Below, piece by piece: positions 18,797-27,416 of a stretch of DNA of 64,000 bases. The stretch lies in contig NZ_CP051261.1 in NCBI RefSeq assembly GCF_014236855.1, positions 3,596,001 through 3,660,000 on the forward strand, written 5' to 3'. This DNA comes from Xanthomonas sp. SI. GTDB taxonomy: Bacteria > Pseudomonadota > Gammaproteobacteria > Xanthomonadales > Xanthomonadaceae. Made by a program: the position numbers and the translations under genes. The notes under the pieces are model-generated. The model ran no database searches, was not told where the DNA came from, and was given only the letters and a program-made list of their open reading frames with translations. Position 1 is the first letter of the stretch. Every line of letters begins with the position of its first letter.

Positions 18797-20826
18797 GCCG
18801 CACGCTGCCGCTGTCCATCGCCCTCGCCATCGCCTGCACGTTCGCCGGCCACGCCGCGCGCGCCGCCACCGCGCCGCAATCGCTGGTGCTGATCGCCAAC
18901 GGCGAGAACGTCGGCTACCTGAAGGCCACGGCCGACGGCGACACCTACGAGGTCGATTACCACGTCGACAACAACGGCCGCGGCCCCAAGCACCACGAGA
19001 CCATCGTGCTCGGCGCGCATGCGCTGCCGCTGGCGTGGTCGATCGCCGGCACCTCGCTGATGGGCGGCAAGGTCGCCGAGCGTTATCAATGGCGCGACGG
19101 CATCGCCGAATGGAGCAGCCAGGCCGACAGCGGCCGCAAGCAGCAGCCGCAACCGAAGCTATACATCGCCAACGACAGCAGCCCCTGGGCGATGTGGACC
19201 TACGCCAAGGCCTTGCTGGCCGCACCCGACCATGCCCTGGACGTGCTGCCCAGCGGCCGCATGCAGCTGGAACTGGTCGGCACGCTGGCGCTGCAGGGCC
19301 AGGCCGGGGCGCCGCCGCTGCAGGCGCGGCTGCTGCGGCTGTCCGGCCTGGACCTGGAACCACACTACCTCGCCGTCGATGCCGACGACGCGCTGCTGGC
19401 CGACATCGACGACGACGCCGTGGCGATCCGCGACGGCTACCAGGCGCAGGTGGCGACCATCGCCGATGCGGTGAAGGCGCAGCAGTTCGCGCATGCGCAG
19501 GCCTTGCAGCGCCAGCTCGCGCATCCGCTGACGCGCGATCTGTGGCTGCGCAACGTGCATGTGTTCGATCCGGTCAACGGACTGCGCAGCGACGCGGTGA
19601 ACCTGCACGTCGCCGACGGGCACATCGTCTCGATGGACGCGCGCTGGCAGCCGGCGCCCGGCGACAGCGTCTACGACGGCAACGGCGGCACGGTGATCCC
19701 CGGCCTGCACGACATGCATTCGCACAGCACCCTGTCCTCCGGGCTGTGGTACCTCGCCGCGGGCGTCACCAACACCCGCGACATGGGCAACGACAACGCC
19801 TTCCTGCTCGACCTGACCGCGCGCATCGAACGCGGCGAGATCGCCGGCCCGCGCATCGTGCGCAATGGCTTCCTGGAAGGCCGCAGCCCGTATTCGGCGC
19901 GCAACGGCTTCGTCGTCGATACGCTGGACGACGCGCTGAAGGACGTCGCCTGGTACAAGGCCCACGGCTACTGGCAGATCAAGCTCTACAACTCGATGAA
20001 CCCGGCCTGGGTGGCGCCGATCGCCGAACGCGCGCATGCGCTGGGCATGGGCGTCACCGGCCACATCCCGGCCTTCACCAACGCCGACGCGATGATCGCC
20101 GCCGGCTACGACGAGATCACCCACATCAACCAGCTGATGCTCGGCTGGGTGCTCTCGCCCGAAGAAGACACGCGCACGCCGCTGCGGCTGACCGCGATGC
20201 GGCGCGTGGCCGACCTCGACCTCGACGCGCCGAACGTGCGCCACACGCTGGAGCTGATGCGCCAGCGCGACATCGCCCTGGACACCACCGAGGTGATCGT
20301 GGAACGGTTGATGCTGAGCCGTGCCGGCAGCGTGCTGCCCGCCGATGCGCCGTACCTGTCGCACATGCCGATCGCCTACCAGCGCTACCGCCAGCGCACC
20401 TTCGTCCCCGATCTCGATGCGCAGGCCGACGCGCAGTACCGCCGCGCGCTGGACAAGACCCTGCAACTGATCGGCCGCCTGCATCGCCAGGGCACCGTGC
20501 TGCTGCCCGGCACCGACGACAGCACCGGCTTCACCGTGCACCGCGAACTGGAACTGTACGTCGCCGCCGGGCTGACCCCGCAGCAGGCGCTGCGCGCCGG
20601 CACCTGGCAGAGCGAGCTGCATTTCGGCCGCACCGACCGGCTCGGCAGCGTGCATCCGGGCAAGCAGGCCGACTTCGTGCTGCTGCCCGGCGATCCGACC
20701 ACCGACATCTCCGCGATCCGCCAGCCCGCGCTGGTGGTGAAGGACCAGACCCTGTACCTGCCCGCCGAGATCTACCGCGCCCTGGGCGTGGCCCCGTTCG
20801 CGCCGGCCCCGAAGACACTTCAATGA
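18793..20826 (+). CDS. Exported amidohydrolase family enzyme
   Basis: 677 residues. This is the metal-dependent amidohydrolase superfamily (imidazolonepropionase/Xaa-Pro dipeptidase branch). A signal peptide (LPLSIALAIACTFAGHAARA) is followed by ~220 residues of extra N-terminal domain. Then comes the hydrolase barrel: GLHDMHSH (HxH metal pair), IKLYNS (bridging Lys), VTGHIPAF and EITHIN (two further His) and LLPGTDDST (catalytic Asp). All ligands are present. Relatives cleave cyclic amides or dipeptides with imide-like bonds. The start overlaps the S10 stop, and the stop overlaps the RidA start, both as ATGA, so it is tightly coupled within the operon. Confidence 0.87.
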   Translation: MSRTLPLSIALAIACTFAGHAARAATAPQSLVLIANGENVGYLKATADGDTYEVDYHVDNNGRGPKHHETIVLGAHALPLAWSIAGTSLMGGKVAERYQWRDGIAEWSSQADSGRKQQPQPKLYIANDSSPWAMWTYAKALLAAPDHALDVLPSGRMQLELVGTLALQGQAGAPPLQARLLRLSGLDLEPHYLAVDADDALLADIDDDAVAIRDGYQAQVATIADAVKAQQFAHAQALQRQLAHPLTRDLWLRNVHVFDPVNGLRSDAVNLHVADGHIVSMDARWQPAPGDSVYDGNGGTVIPGLHDMHSHSTLSSGLWYLAAGVTNTRDMGNDNAFLLDLTARIERGEIAGPRIVRNGFLEGRSPYSARNGFVVDTLDDALKDVAWYKAHGYWQIKLYNSMNPAWVAPIAERAHALGMGVTGHIPAFTNADAMIAAGYDEITHINQLMLGWVLSPEEDTRTPLRLTAMRRVADLDLDAPNVRHTLELMRQRDIALDTTEVIVERLMLSRAGSVLPADAPYLSHMPIAYQRYRQRTFVPDLDAQADAQYRRALDKTLQLIGRLHRQGTVLLPGTDDSTGFTVHRELELYVAAGLTPQQALRAGTWQSELHFGRTDRLGSVHPGKQADFVLLPGDPTTDISAIRQPALVVKDQTLYLPAEIYRALGVAPFAPAPKTLQ

Positions 20827-21350
20827 ACCCGATCCCGCATCCCATGCAGACCCCGCACGTCCTCCCCTCCGACACCGTGAGCGCGCGCCTGCGTGCGCTC
20901 GGCATGATCTTGCCGCCACCGCTGCGCGTATCCGACGGAGTGATCCTGCCGTTCGCGCCGGTGCACGTGATCGGCACCCGCGTGCTGATCTCCGGCCACG
21001 GCCCGCAACACGTCGACGGCAGCATGGCCGGCGGCGTCGGCCGCGTCGGCGACGAACTGGACGAAGCCCAGGGCTATGCCGCCGCGCGCGCCACCGCCCT
21101 GTCGATGCTGGCCAGCCTGGAACGCAGCCTGGGTAGCCTGGACCGCGTCAAGCGCTGGGTGCGCGTGTTCGGCATGGTCCGCTGCGCGCCCGGCTTCCAG
21201 CGCCTGCCGAACGTGATCAACGGCTGCTCGGACCTGCTGCTGGCGCTGTGGGGGCCGGAACTGGGCCAACATGCGCGCAGCGCGGTCGGCATGGCCGAGC
21301 TTCCGTTCGGCATCCCGGTCGAGATCGAAGCCGAAGCCGAACTGCATTGA
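20823..21350 (+). CDS. RidA/YjgF-family protein, cytoplasmic type
   Basis: 175 residues, longer than classic RidA (~128) owing to an N-terminal extension, and with no signal peptide. RidA proteins hydrolyse reactive enamine/imine intermediates (such as 2-aminoacrylate) released by PLP enzymes. The C-terminal signature HARSAVGMAELPFGIPVEIE keeps the arginine that binds the substrate carboxylate in the archetype. The first ~40 residues are Pro-rich. It lies directly before a PLP-dependent enzyme, and a second, exported RidA follows that gene. Start overlaps the amidohydrolase stop (ATGA). Confidence 0.88.
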   Translation: MNPIPHPMQTPHVLPSDTVSARLRALGMILPPPLRVSDGVILPFAPVHVIGTRVLISGHGPQHVDGSMAGGVGRVGDELDEAQGYAAARATALSMLASLERSLGSLDRVKRWVRVFGMVRCAPGFQRLPNVINGCSDLLLALWGPELGQHARSAVGMAELPFGIPVEIEAEAELH

Positions 21351-21378
21351 ACTGACCCTCGCCTGCCGGAACGCCACC

Positions 21379-22665
21379 ATGGACACGCGCTCGCCCCGTT
21401 TCGATCCCACCCGCCGGCACTTGCTGGCGGCCGCCGGCGCGCTGCCGCTGTCCGCCGCGCTGTCCGGCCTCGCCGGCACCAGCAACGCGACAACCGCCGC
21501 TGCGGCCACCGCGCCCACGCCCGCACGCGGCCTGCAAGGCCTCGGCAATGCCTTCGAGATCGCCGGCTGCTATCTCAACGGCGCCTACATGCACCCGGTC
21601 AGCCGCGCCGCCGCGCAGGCGCAACGCGGCTTCCTCGATGCGCGGCTGATGAACGCCAATGCCGACAAGGTCGACATGGGCGGCGACCGCGAGCGCGCGA
21701 TGGCCGCGCTGGGCCGGCTGCTGCATGCCGACCGCGACGAACTGGCGTGGATTCCCAGCACCATGGTCGGCGAGAACCTGGTGTTGAACGGCCTCGGCAT
21801 TCCGCACAGCCGCCAGCGCGTGGTCACCGACGCCTACCACTTCAACGGCTCGCTGTTCATGTACATGGAACTGGCCAAGCGCGGCCTCGACGTGCAGGTG
21901 GTGCGCCCGCACGACAACCGCATCCGCCTGGAGGATCTGGACAAGGCGATCACCCCGGGCACGCGCCTGGTCGCGCTGACCCTGGTGTCCAGTGTCAACG
22001 GCTTCCAGCACGACCTCAAGGCGGTCTGCGACCTGGCCCACAGCCGCGGCGCGCTGGTCTACGCCGACCTGATCCAGGCCGCCGGCAACACCCCGATCGA
22101 TCTGCACGGCAGCGGCGTGGACTTCGCCGCCAGCTCCACCTACAAGTGGCTGATGGGCGACTTCGGCCTGGGCGTGATGTATGCGCGCCGCGCCAGCCAG
22201 GACGCCTTGCGGCAGATCGTCTGGGGCTACCGCCAGGAGGGCGAGACGGTCTCGCACCTCCTGCCGTTCGACCCGCCCGGCGAGCCGCCGCTGGAAACGC
22301 AGGCGATCGGCGGCCTGGCCGGCAAGATCGAAGTCGGCACGCTCAACAATTCCGCCGCCGCCGCGCTGGCGACCTCGCTGGAACTGATCGAGCGCATCGG
22401 CGTGGACAGCATCCGCCAATGGCGGCAACCGCTGCTGGCGCGCCTGCACGCCGCGATCCCGCGGCTGGGCTTCGACCCGATGACCCCGCCGGATTCCAGC
22501 TCTGCGCTGGTGTCCTTCGCCCAGCGCGACGTCGGCAAGCGGCTGGCGCCGAAGCTGAAGGCGGCCGGCGTCGAAGTCACCCTGTACCGCAATTACTTCC
22601 GTGTGTCGCCGTCGTTCTACAACGGCAGCGACGATGTCGAACGCCTGATCGAGGCCCTGTCATGA
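21379..22665 (+). CDS. Tat-exported PLP-dependent enzyme, aminotransferase class V fold
   Basis: 428 residues. The class V fold includes cysteine desulfurases, isopenicillin N epimerase and C-S lyases. The N-terminus has a twin-arginine signal (DPTRRHLLAAAGALPLSAALSG), so it probably folds with PLP in the cytoplasm and is exported. Seen: NLVLNGLGIP (phosphate-binding region), YADLIQAAGNTPIDL (Asp/Gln contacts to the pyridine ring), and the Schiff-base Lys in AASSTYKWLMGDFGLG. The best guess is a beta-lyase or epimerase rather than a simple aminotransferase, but the reaction cannot be read from sequence. The stop overlaps the next RidA start. Confidence 0.87.
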   Translation: MDTRSPRFDPTRRHLLAAAGALPLSAALSGLAGTSNATTAAAATAPTPARGLQGLGNAFEIAGCYLNGAYMHPVSRAAAQAQRGFLDARLMNANADKVDMGGDRERAMAALGRLLHADRDELAWIPSTMVGENLVLNGLGIPHSRQRVVTDAYHFNGSLFMYMELAKRGLDVQVVRPHDNRIRLEDLDKAITPGTRLVALTLVSSVNGFQHDLKAVCDLAHSRGALVYADLIQAAGNTPIDLHGSGVDFAASSTYKWLMGDFGLGVMYARRASQDALRQIVWGYRQEGETVSHLLPFDPPGEPPLETQAIGGLAGKIEVGTLNNSAAAALATSLELIERIGVDSIRQWRQPLLARLHAAIPRLGFDPMTPPDSSSALVSFAQRDVGKRLAPKLKAAGVEVTLYRNYFRVSPSFYNGSDDVERLIEALS

Positions 22666-23105
22666 AGCGACTCCCGTTGCTACTGCTGTGCACGCTGCTG
22701 CCATGGACCGCACAGGCCGCGCCGGCAGCGCTGCACCACTACGGCACCGCGCCCGGCGCGCCGTTCTCGGCCGCGGTGCGTGCCGGCGACACGCTCTACG
22801 TCTCCGGCCAGATCGGCAGCGCCGCGCAGGGCGGATTGCCCGAGGAGTTCAGCGCCCAGGCCAACAACGCGCTGGACAACGTCGCCAGCGCCCTGGCCCT
22901 GGCCGGCGCCGGCATGGACGACATCGCCAAGTGCACGGTGATGCTGACCGACATGGCGCAATGGCCCGCGTTCAACGCCCTGTACGTGCGCCGCTTCAAA
23001 CCCGGCCACCTGCCCGCACGCAGCGCCATCGGCGCCAACGCCCTGGCGCTGGGCGCCAAGGTGGAAATCGAATGCATCGCCTACCTGCCCCAGGCCAAAC
23101 CATGA
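22662..23105 (+). CDS. Exported RidA-family enamine/imine deaminase
   Basis: 147 residues with a clear Sec signal (MKRLPLLLLCTLLPWTAQA). The mature 128-residue part is close to archetypal RidA in length and pattern: GDTLYVSGQIG, ALALAGAGMDDIAKCTVMLTD and the signature PARSAIGANALALGAKVEIE with the substrate-binding Arg. RidA is normally cytoplasmic, so an exported copy is unusual. It is coupled by ATGA overlaps to the Tat-exported PLP enzyme before it and to the metallopeptidase after it. The probable role is to clear enamine/imine products formed by that PLP enzyme in the periplasm. Confidence 0.9.
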   Translation: MKRLPLLLLCTLLPWTAQAAPAALHHYGTAPGAPFSAAVRAGDTLYVSGQIGSAAQGGLPEEFSAQANNALDNVASALALAGAGMDDIAKCTVMLTDMAQWPAFNALYVRRFKPGHLPARSAIGANALALGAKVEIECIAYLPQAKP

Positions 23106-24805
23106 CCGCACGCACCTCCCGCTGGCTCCCCCTCGCCCTGCTGCTGGCGCCGGCCTGCGCCGCGCTTGCCGCCGAACCACCGGCCGCCCCAGTTCCGCTG
23201 GACGTGGTGCTAACGCCCAAGGCCGACGCCGGCCAGATCGGCGCGCTGCAGGTGCACCTGCACCTGCCCACGCCCAAGGTCGCCGCGGGCGCGCCATTGC
23301 TGCGCATGCCGGTGGAGCTGGTGTCCACGCCGACCGCCGCCTACAGCGCCGAACAGATCCAGGTGCGCGACGCGCGCGGCGCCCTGCCGCTGCGCGCCGT
23401 CGACGAAGCGCCGGACCCGTCCGGCAAGTACCGCAACTACCTCGCCACCCGCGCCAGCGTCGGCGACGTCGACGTGGACTACGCCACGCCGCCGCGCAAG
23501 GTCGATGCCGACACCCGCAACGGCCCGCTGTTCGACCTGCGCGCGCAGGACGGCGGCCTGATGGGCGCCGGCGTCTACTTCATGGCGCTGCCGCCGGGCG
23601 AGGCGCCGCGCCAGATCCACCTGCGCTGGGACCTGAGCGCACTGCCGGCCGGCGCGCGCGGCGTGTGGAGCGTCGGCGAAGGCGAGCAACGCACGACCGG
23701 GCCGACCGACCTGCTGCGCTTCTCCTACTACGCCGTCGGCGCGATGCACCGGGTACCGGAAAACGACGACGACGTCTTCCACTTCTACTGGATGGACACC
23801 CCGCCGTTCGACGCGCAGCTGCTGGCCAAGCAGACCGGCCAGCTGTACCGCTACATGGCGCGCTTCTTCGGCGACGACGGCTCGGCCTATCGCGCCTTCG
23901 CCCGCCGCAACCCGTACCCGGCCGGCGGCGGCACCGGCCTGGCGCACTCCTTCATGTTCGGCTACGGGCCGCAGGGCCAGACCATCGCCGAGGGCCCGCA
24001 GGCGCTGCTGGCGCACGAAATGGCCCACACCTGGCCCAAGCTCGACGGCGAGGAACACGCGCTCACCGCCTGGTACACCGAAGGCACCGCCGAGTTCTAC
24101 TCGCTGCTGCTGTCGCTGCGCGCCGGCGTGTACGCCAAGGACGCCTTCCTGCAGGCGATCAACCACCGCGCCGACGGCTACTACGACAACCCGTTCCGCG
24201 CGCTCGACAACAGCGCCGCCGGCGAACGCTTCTGGAAGGACGCGCGCGCCCAGCGCGTGCCGTACGGCCGCGGCTTCATGTACCTGGTGAGCGTCGATGC
24301 GCAGTTGCGCCAGCACGGCCGGCAGGCGCATTCGGTGGACGACCTGGTGCTGGAAGTGCTCAAGCGCCAGCGCGCCGGCGACACCATCGGCGTGCGCGAA
24401 TGGCGCGCGATGGTGGTGCGCGAACTCGGCGCCGGCGCCGGCAGCGACTTCGACGCGATGGTCGCCGGCAAGCTGATCGTGCCGCCCGCGCCGGTGTTCG
24501 GCTGCTATCGCGTGGTGCCGGCGCCGCACCAGCCGTTCGAACTCGGCTTCGACCGCATGCGCATGGGCGTGGTCAAGAACCTGCTGCCCGAGTCTGCCGC
24601 GGCCCGTGCCGGCGTGCAGGAAAACGACCGCATCGTCGAATACACCCCGCTGGAACAGGCGATGGCCGACGAGCACATGCATATGCAGCTGAAACTGGAG
24701 CGCGACGGCAAGCCGCTGCAGGTGGACTACCTGCCGCGCAGCGCGCGCGTGGACGCCTGGCGCTTCGCCGTCGATCCGGCGCTGGCCGCCCGTTGTTCGC
24801 CCTGA
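23102..24805 (+). CDS. Exported HExxH metallopeptidase, M61-like with degenerate PDZ, first of two
   Basis: 567 residues with a signal peptide (WLPLALLLAPACAALAA). The catalytic block is LLAHEMAHTW (HExxH) and the third zinc ligand is the Glu of WYTEGTAEFYS. The C-terminus carries a short PDZ-like module (MGVVKNLLPESAAARAGVQENDRIVEYTP). Overall order resembles M61, but sequence around the active site differs from the standard M61 gene at 4.4 kb. Two cysteines near the ends of the last domain may pair. Start overlaps the RidA stop (ATGA). Confidence 0.83.
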   Translation: MTARTSRWLPLALLLAPACAALAAEPPAAPVPLDVVLTPKADAGQIGALQVHLHLPTPKVAAGAPLLRMPVELVSTPTAAYSAEQIQVRDARGALPLRAVDEAPDPSGKYRNYLATRASVGDVDVDYATPPRKVDADTRNGPLFDLRAQDGGLMGAGVYFMALPPGEAPRQIHLRWDLSALPAGARGVWSVGEGEQRTTGPTDLLRFSYYAVGAMHRVPENDDDVFHFYWMDTPPFDAQLLAKQTGQLYRYMARFFGDDGSAYRAFARRNPYPAGGGTGLAHSFMFGYGPQGQTIAEGPQALLAHEMAHTWPKLDGEEHALTAWYTEGTAEFYSLLLSLRAGVYAKDAFLQAINHRADGYYDNPFRALDNSAAGERFWKDARAQRVPYGRGFMYLVSVDAQLRQHGRQAHSVDDLVLEVLKRQRAGDTIGVREWRAMVVRELGAGAGSDFDAMVAGKLIVPPAPVFGCYRVVPAPHQPFELGFDRMRMGVVKNLLPESAAARAGVQENDRIVEYTPLEQAMADEHMHMQLKLERDGKPLQVDYLPRSARVDAWRFAVDPALAARCSP

Positions 24806-24830
24806 TCCCCACCTGCTGCGATCCTTGCCG

Positions 24831-26570
24831 ATGAAGATGCCACGCCACCGCTACCTGTTCCTGGCCCTCGCCGCGGCCGCGTCTCCGGCCATGGCCGCGA
24901 CCGATGCGCCGTACGCGATCACCATCCACGCGCAAGCGGACACCGCCGGCAGCAGGATCGAAGCACTGCTGGTGGACGAAGCCATCCCGCTGCCGGCCAC
25001 CCCGGCCGGCACCACCGTGCTGGCGATGCCGCACGTGACCAGCAACGTGCCCACCATCGCTGCCAGCGTTGGCGAACTGGCCGCGCGCGACGACCGCGGC
25101 GCGTTGCAGCTGCGCTATCGCGACCAGGGCGAAGGCCCAGCCCGGCAGCGCGAGTGGTACGCCAATCGCGCTGTCGCCGGCATCCTGCGTTTCTCTTATC
25201 GCGCGGCGATGACCGAAGCGCTGGCCGCGCGCGGCGCCGCACCGCCGATCGAACTGCGCAGCGAGGAAGGCGCGTTCTCCGGCGCCGGCGCCACCTTCCT
25301 GCTGCATCCGACCAGCGGCCGGCACGACATCGACCTGCACTGGGACCTGTCGGCACTTGGCGCAGGCGCGCACGCCGTCAGCAGCCTGCAGGACCGCAAC
25401 GCCCACGACGTCGGCATGGAAGCGCTGGACAGCAGCTACTTCATGGCCGGCAGGATCGGCCTGTACCCGCAGGCGCCCGACGCCACCGGCTTCTTCTCCG
25501 CCTGGCAGGGCAACACCCCGTTCGACGCGGAAAAACTGCTGACCTGGACCCAACGGCTGCGCCAGCACTACCAGGCGTTCTTCGCCGTGCCGGCCACGCC
25601 CTACGGCGTGTTCCTGCGCCGCAATCGGGTCAACCCCGGCGGCGGCATGGGCATGTACAACTCCTTCGTCGTCACCTACGACGACGACCGCGGCAACGAC
25701 CCGCAACAGCTGGAACTGACCCTCGCCCACGAGATGTTCCACACCTTCCAGCCGCACATGAGTTCGCAGTACGACGGCGAAAGCCTCGCCGATGCCTGGT
25801 TCAACGAAGGCACGGCGGTGTTCTACCAGGCGCGCCTGCCGTTCCGCTACGGCATGATCGACGCCGACGCGTTCCTGAAGGACCTCAACTACACCGCCGC
25901 CCGCTACTACACCAACCTTCTCGGCAGCGCCCCCAACAGCGACGTGGCGACGAAGTTCTGGCAGGACACCCGCATCCGCACCCTGCCCTACGACCGCGGC
26001 TTCCTGTACTTCGTCACCGTCGACGACGCCCTGCGCAAGGCCAGCGGCGGCCGCAAATCCCTGGACGACCTGATCCTGGCGATGCTGCATCGCCGGCAAG
26101 GCGACAAGCCGCTCGGCATCGCCGACTGGGAAGCACTGCTGCGCGACAACCTCGGCGAAACAGCGGTCCGCCAACTGCACGCCATGCTCGACGGCGCCGC
26201 ACCGCTACCGGCCAGCGACGCCTTCGGCCCCTGCTTCGAACGCATCTCCCAACCCATGCGCCGCTACGAACTAGGCTTCGCCCCCGCGGTGCTGACCGAA
26301 TCCCCACGCATCGTCCGCGACCTGATCCCCGGCTCGGCCGCTGCCAAGGCCGGCGTGCGCAACGGCGACGAAATCACCCGCCCGGTCGGCCAGGATCAGT
26401 TGCAGGGCGAACAGGACGGCATCCTCACTTTGCAGTTGCTGCGGGATGGCAAGCCGTTGACGGTCTCGTACAAGCCACGCGGCGAAACCGTGGCGACGTG
26501 GCAGTGGAAGCGCAAGCAGGGCCCTGGGGAAACCACTTGCTCGCTGCCTGCTACTACCCAGGCGCAATGA
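24831..26570 (+). CDS. Exported HExxH metallopeptidase, M61-like with degenerate PDZ, second of two
   Basis: 579 residues, a paralogue of the preceding gene with the same architecture: signal peptide (YLFLALAAAASPAMA), beta-rich N-terminal half, LAHEMFHTFQPHMSS (HExxH), WFNEGTAVFY (third ligand Glu, 21 residues after the second His against 17 in its neighbour) and a C-terminal PDZ-like block (IVRDLIPGSAAAKAGVRNGDEI). The different spacing suggests a changed pocket. It starts 25 nt after the upstream stop and is the last gene of the operon. A GACGAC/GTCGTC hairpin without T-run lies just after the stop. Confidence 0.83.
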   Translation: MKMPRHRYLFLALAAAASPAMAATDAPYAITIHAQADTAGSRIEALLVDEAIPLPATPAGTTVLAMPHVTSNVPTIAASVGELAARDDRGALQLRYRDQGEGPARQREWYANRAVAGILRFSYRAAMTEALAARGAAPPIELRSEEGAFSGAGATFLLHPTSGRHDIDLHWDLSALGAGAHAVSSLQDRNAHDVGMEALDSSYFMAGRIGLYPQAPDATGFFSAWQGNTPFDAEKLLTWTQRLRQHYQAFFAVPATPYGVFLRRNRVNPGGGMGMYNSFVVTYDDDRGNDPQQLELTLAHEMFHTFQPHMSSQYDGESLADAWFNEGTAVFYQARLPFRYGMIDADAFLKDLNYTAARYYTNLLGSAPNSDVATKFWQDTRIRTLPYDRGFLYFVTVDDALRKASGGRKSLDDLILAMLHRRQGDKPLGIADWEALLRDNLGETAVRQLHAMLDGAAPLPASDAFGPCFERISQPMRRYELGFAPAVLTESPRIVRDLIPGSAAAKAGVRNGDEITRPVGQDQLQGEQDGILTLQLLRDGKPLTVSYKPRGETVATWQWKRKQGPGETTCSLPATTQAQ

Positions 26571-26885
26571 TCGATCGACGACTGCCCCGGTCGTCAGTTC
26601 GACGGCAGTTCTTTGTCTTGTTACGACCCGGCATGGATTGCCCCGGGGCAGCATAGGCCTCGACGGGAAGAAGCGTCGCAGAACAGAAAATCAACGCCAT
26701 CCGCTGATGCCCAACATCTGACCGACAGCGACATCGTCAATCCCGGACTCCAAACACCAAGGCTCGAACAGCTATCGGGATGTTCTCCGATGCCACAGTA
26801 AGGAAAATCCTACACCGAACAAGTGGAACCGGGGTCAATCTCTGACTAGACTGCCCTCCACAGGACATCAAGATGGAGGCTCCCC
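26571..26885. other. Spacer between the S10/RidA operon and the effector-immunity pair
   Basis: 315 bases with visibly lower GC than the operon before it. No gene or repeat is convincing. It holds the operon end and the promoter for the immunity gene; a poor -10 candidate (TAGACT at 26847-26852) is the best seen. A good ribosome site (GGAGG, 6 nt spacing) precedes the ATG at 26886. Confidence 0.4.
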
Positions 26886-27350
26886 ATGGCAACCGGAATC
26901 TGCTCAAAAAGAACAGCCGGTGCAGTCGCAGGTATGTTCCTGGCGATGTGTTCTGGGTTGGTTGCATGCGCCACCCACCAATCCACGATTATGGAGGAGC
27001 TCTCCAGCCGCAGCCGAATCCCCCCAACAGAACTGCAGCAGCTACTAAATGACTGTGATCGAACACAGCTCAGCATGAACATCTGCGCTTTTCGAGACTT
27101 TGTCGCATCAGACCTCGACCTCGATGCTGCACTCAAGGCCAAGCGGGAATCCTTGCCACAATGTCGAGTCCAGATAGATGGTGCTCAAGCCGCTTGGGAA
27201 GCTGAGCGTGACAAAGCATGTAACGAAGAGACGGAAGCAGAAGAAGGGGGCTCGATGCGCCCCATGCTTATCAGCGCTTGCAAAACCACAGCTACCAGAG
27301 CGCGAGTAGTATTTGTGAAGGAAATGAAATCGTGCCCGGGAGGGCAATAG
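26886..27350 (+). CDS. LprI-like (DUF1311) lipoprotein, predicted immunity protein
   Basis: 154 residues. A lipoprotein signal ends in the lipobox LVAC (residue ~28), so the protein is anchored facing the periplasm. The C-terminal ~75 residues match the LprI/DUF1311 lysozyme-inhibitor pattern: QIDGAQAAWEAERDKAC, a GGS turn, then SACKTTATRARVVF, with spaced cysteines likely forming disulfides. It sits 66 nt before a lysozyme-type effector gene on the same strand, and lysozyme inhibition is the known role of LprI. It is therefore the expected self-protection protein. Codon use is noticeably less GC-rich than the neighbourhood. Confidence 0.85.
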   Translation: MATGICSKRTAGAVAGMFLAMCSGLVACATHQSTIMEELSSRSRIPPTELQQLLNDCDRTQLSMNICAFRDFVASDLDLDAALKAKRESLPQCRVQIDGAQAAWEAERDKACNEETEAEEGGSMRPMLISACKTTATRARVVFVKEMKSCPGGQ

Positions 27351-27416
27351 AGAGAAAATCTTCGTTACCCTAATAATTGCACGGATATCAGTTAAACAGG
27401 CCAAAGGAGAGGCACA

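Noticed and set aside
11809..26570. Lasso-peptide isopeptidase or siderophore locus
   Set aside because: There is no precursor, cyclase or isopeptidase-type gene and no NRPS. The receptor is surrounded by carboxypeptidases and RidA/PLP enzymes instead.
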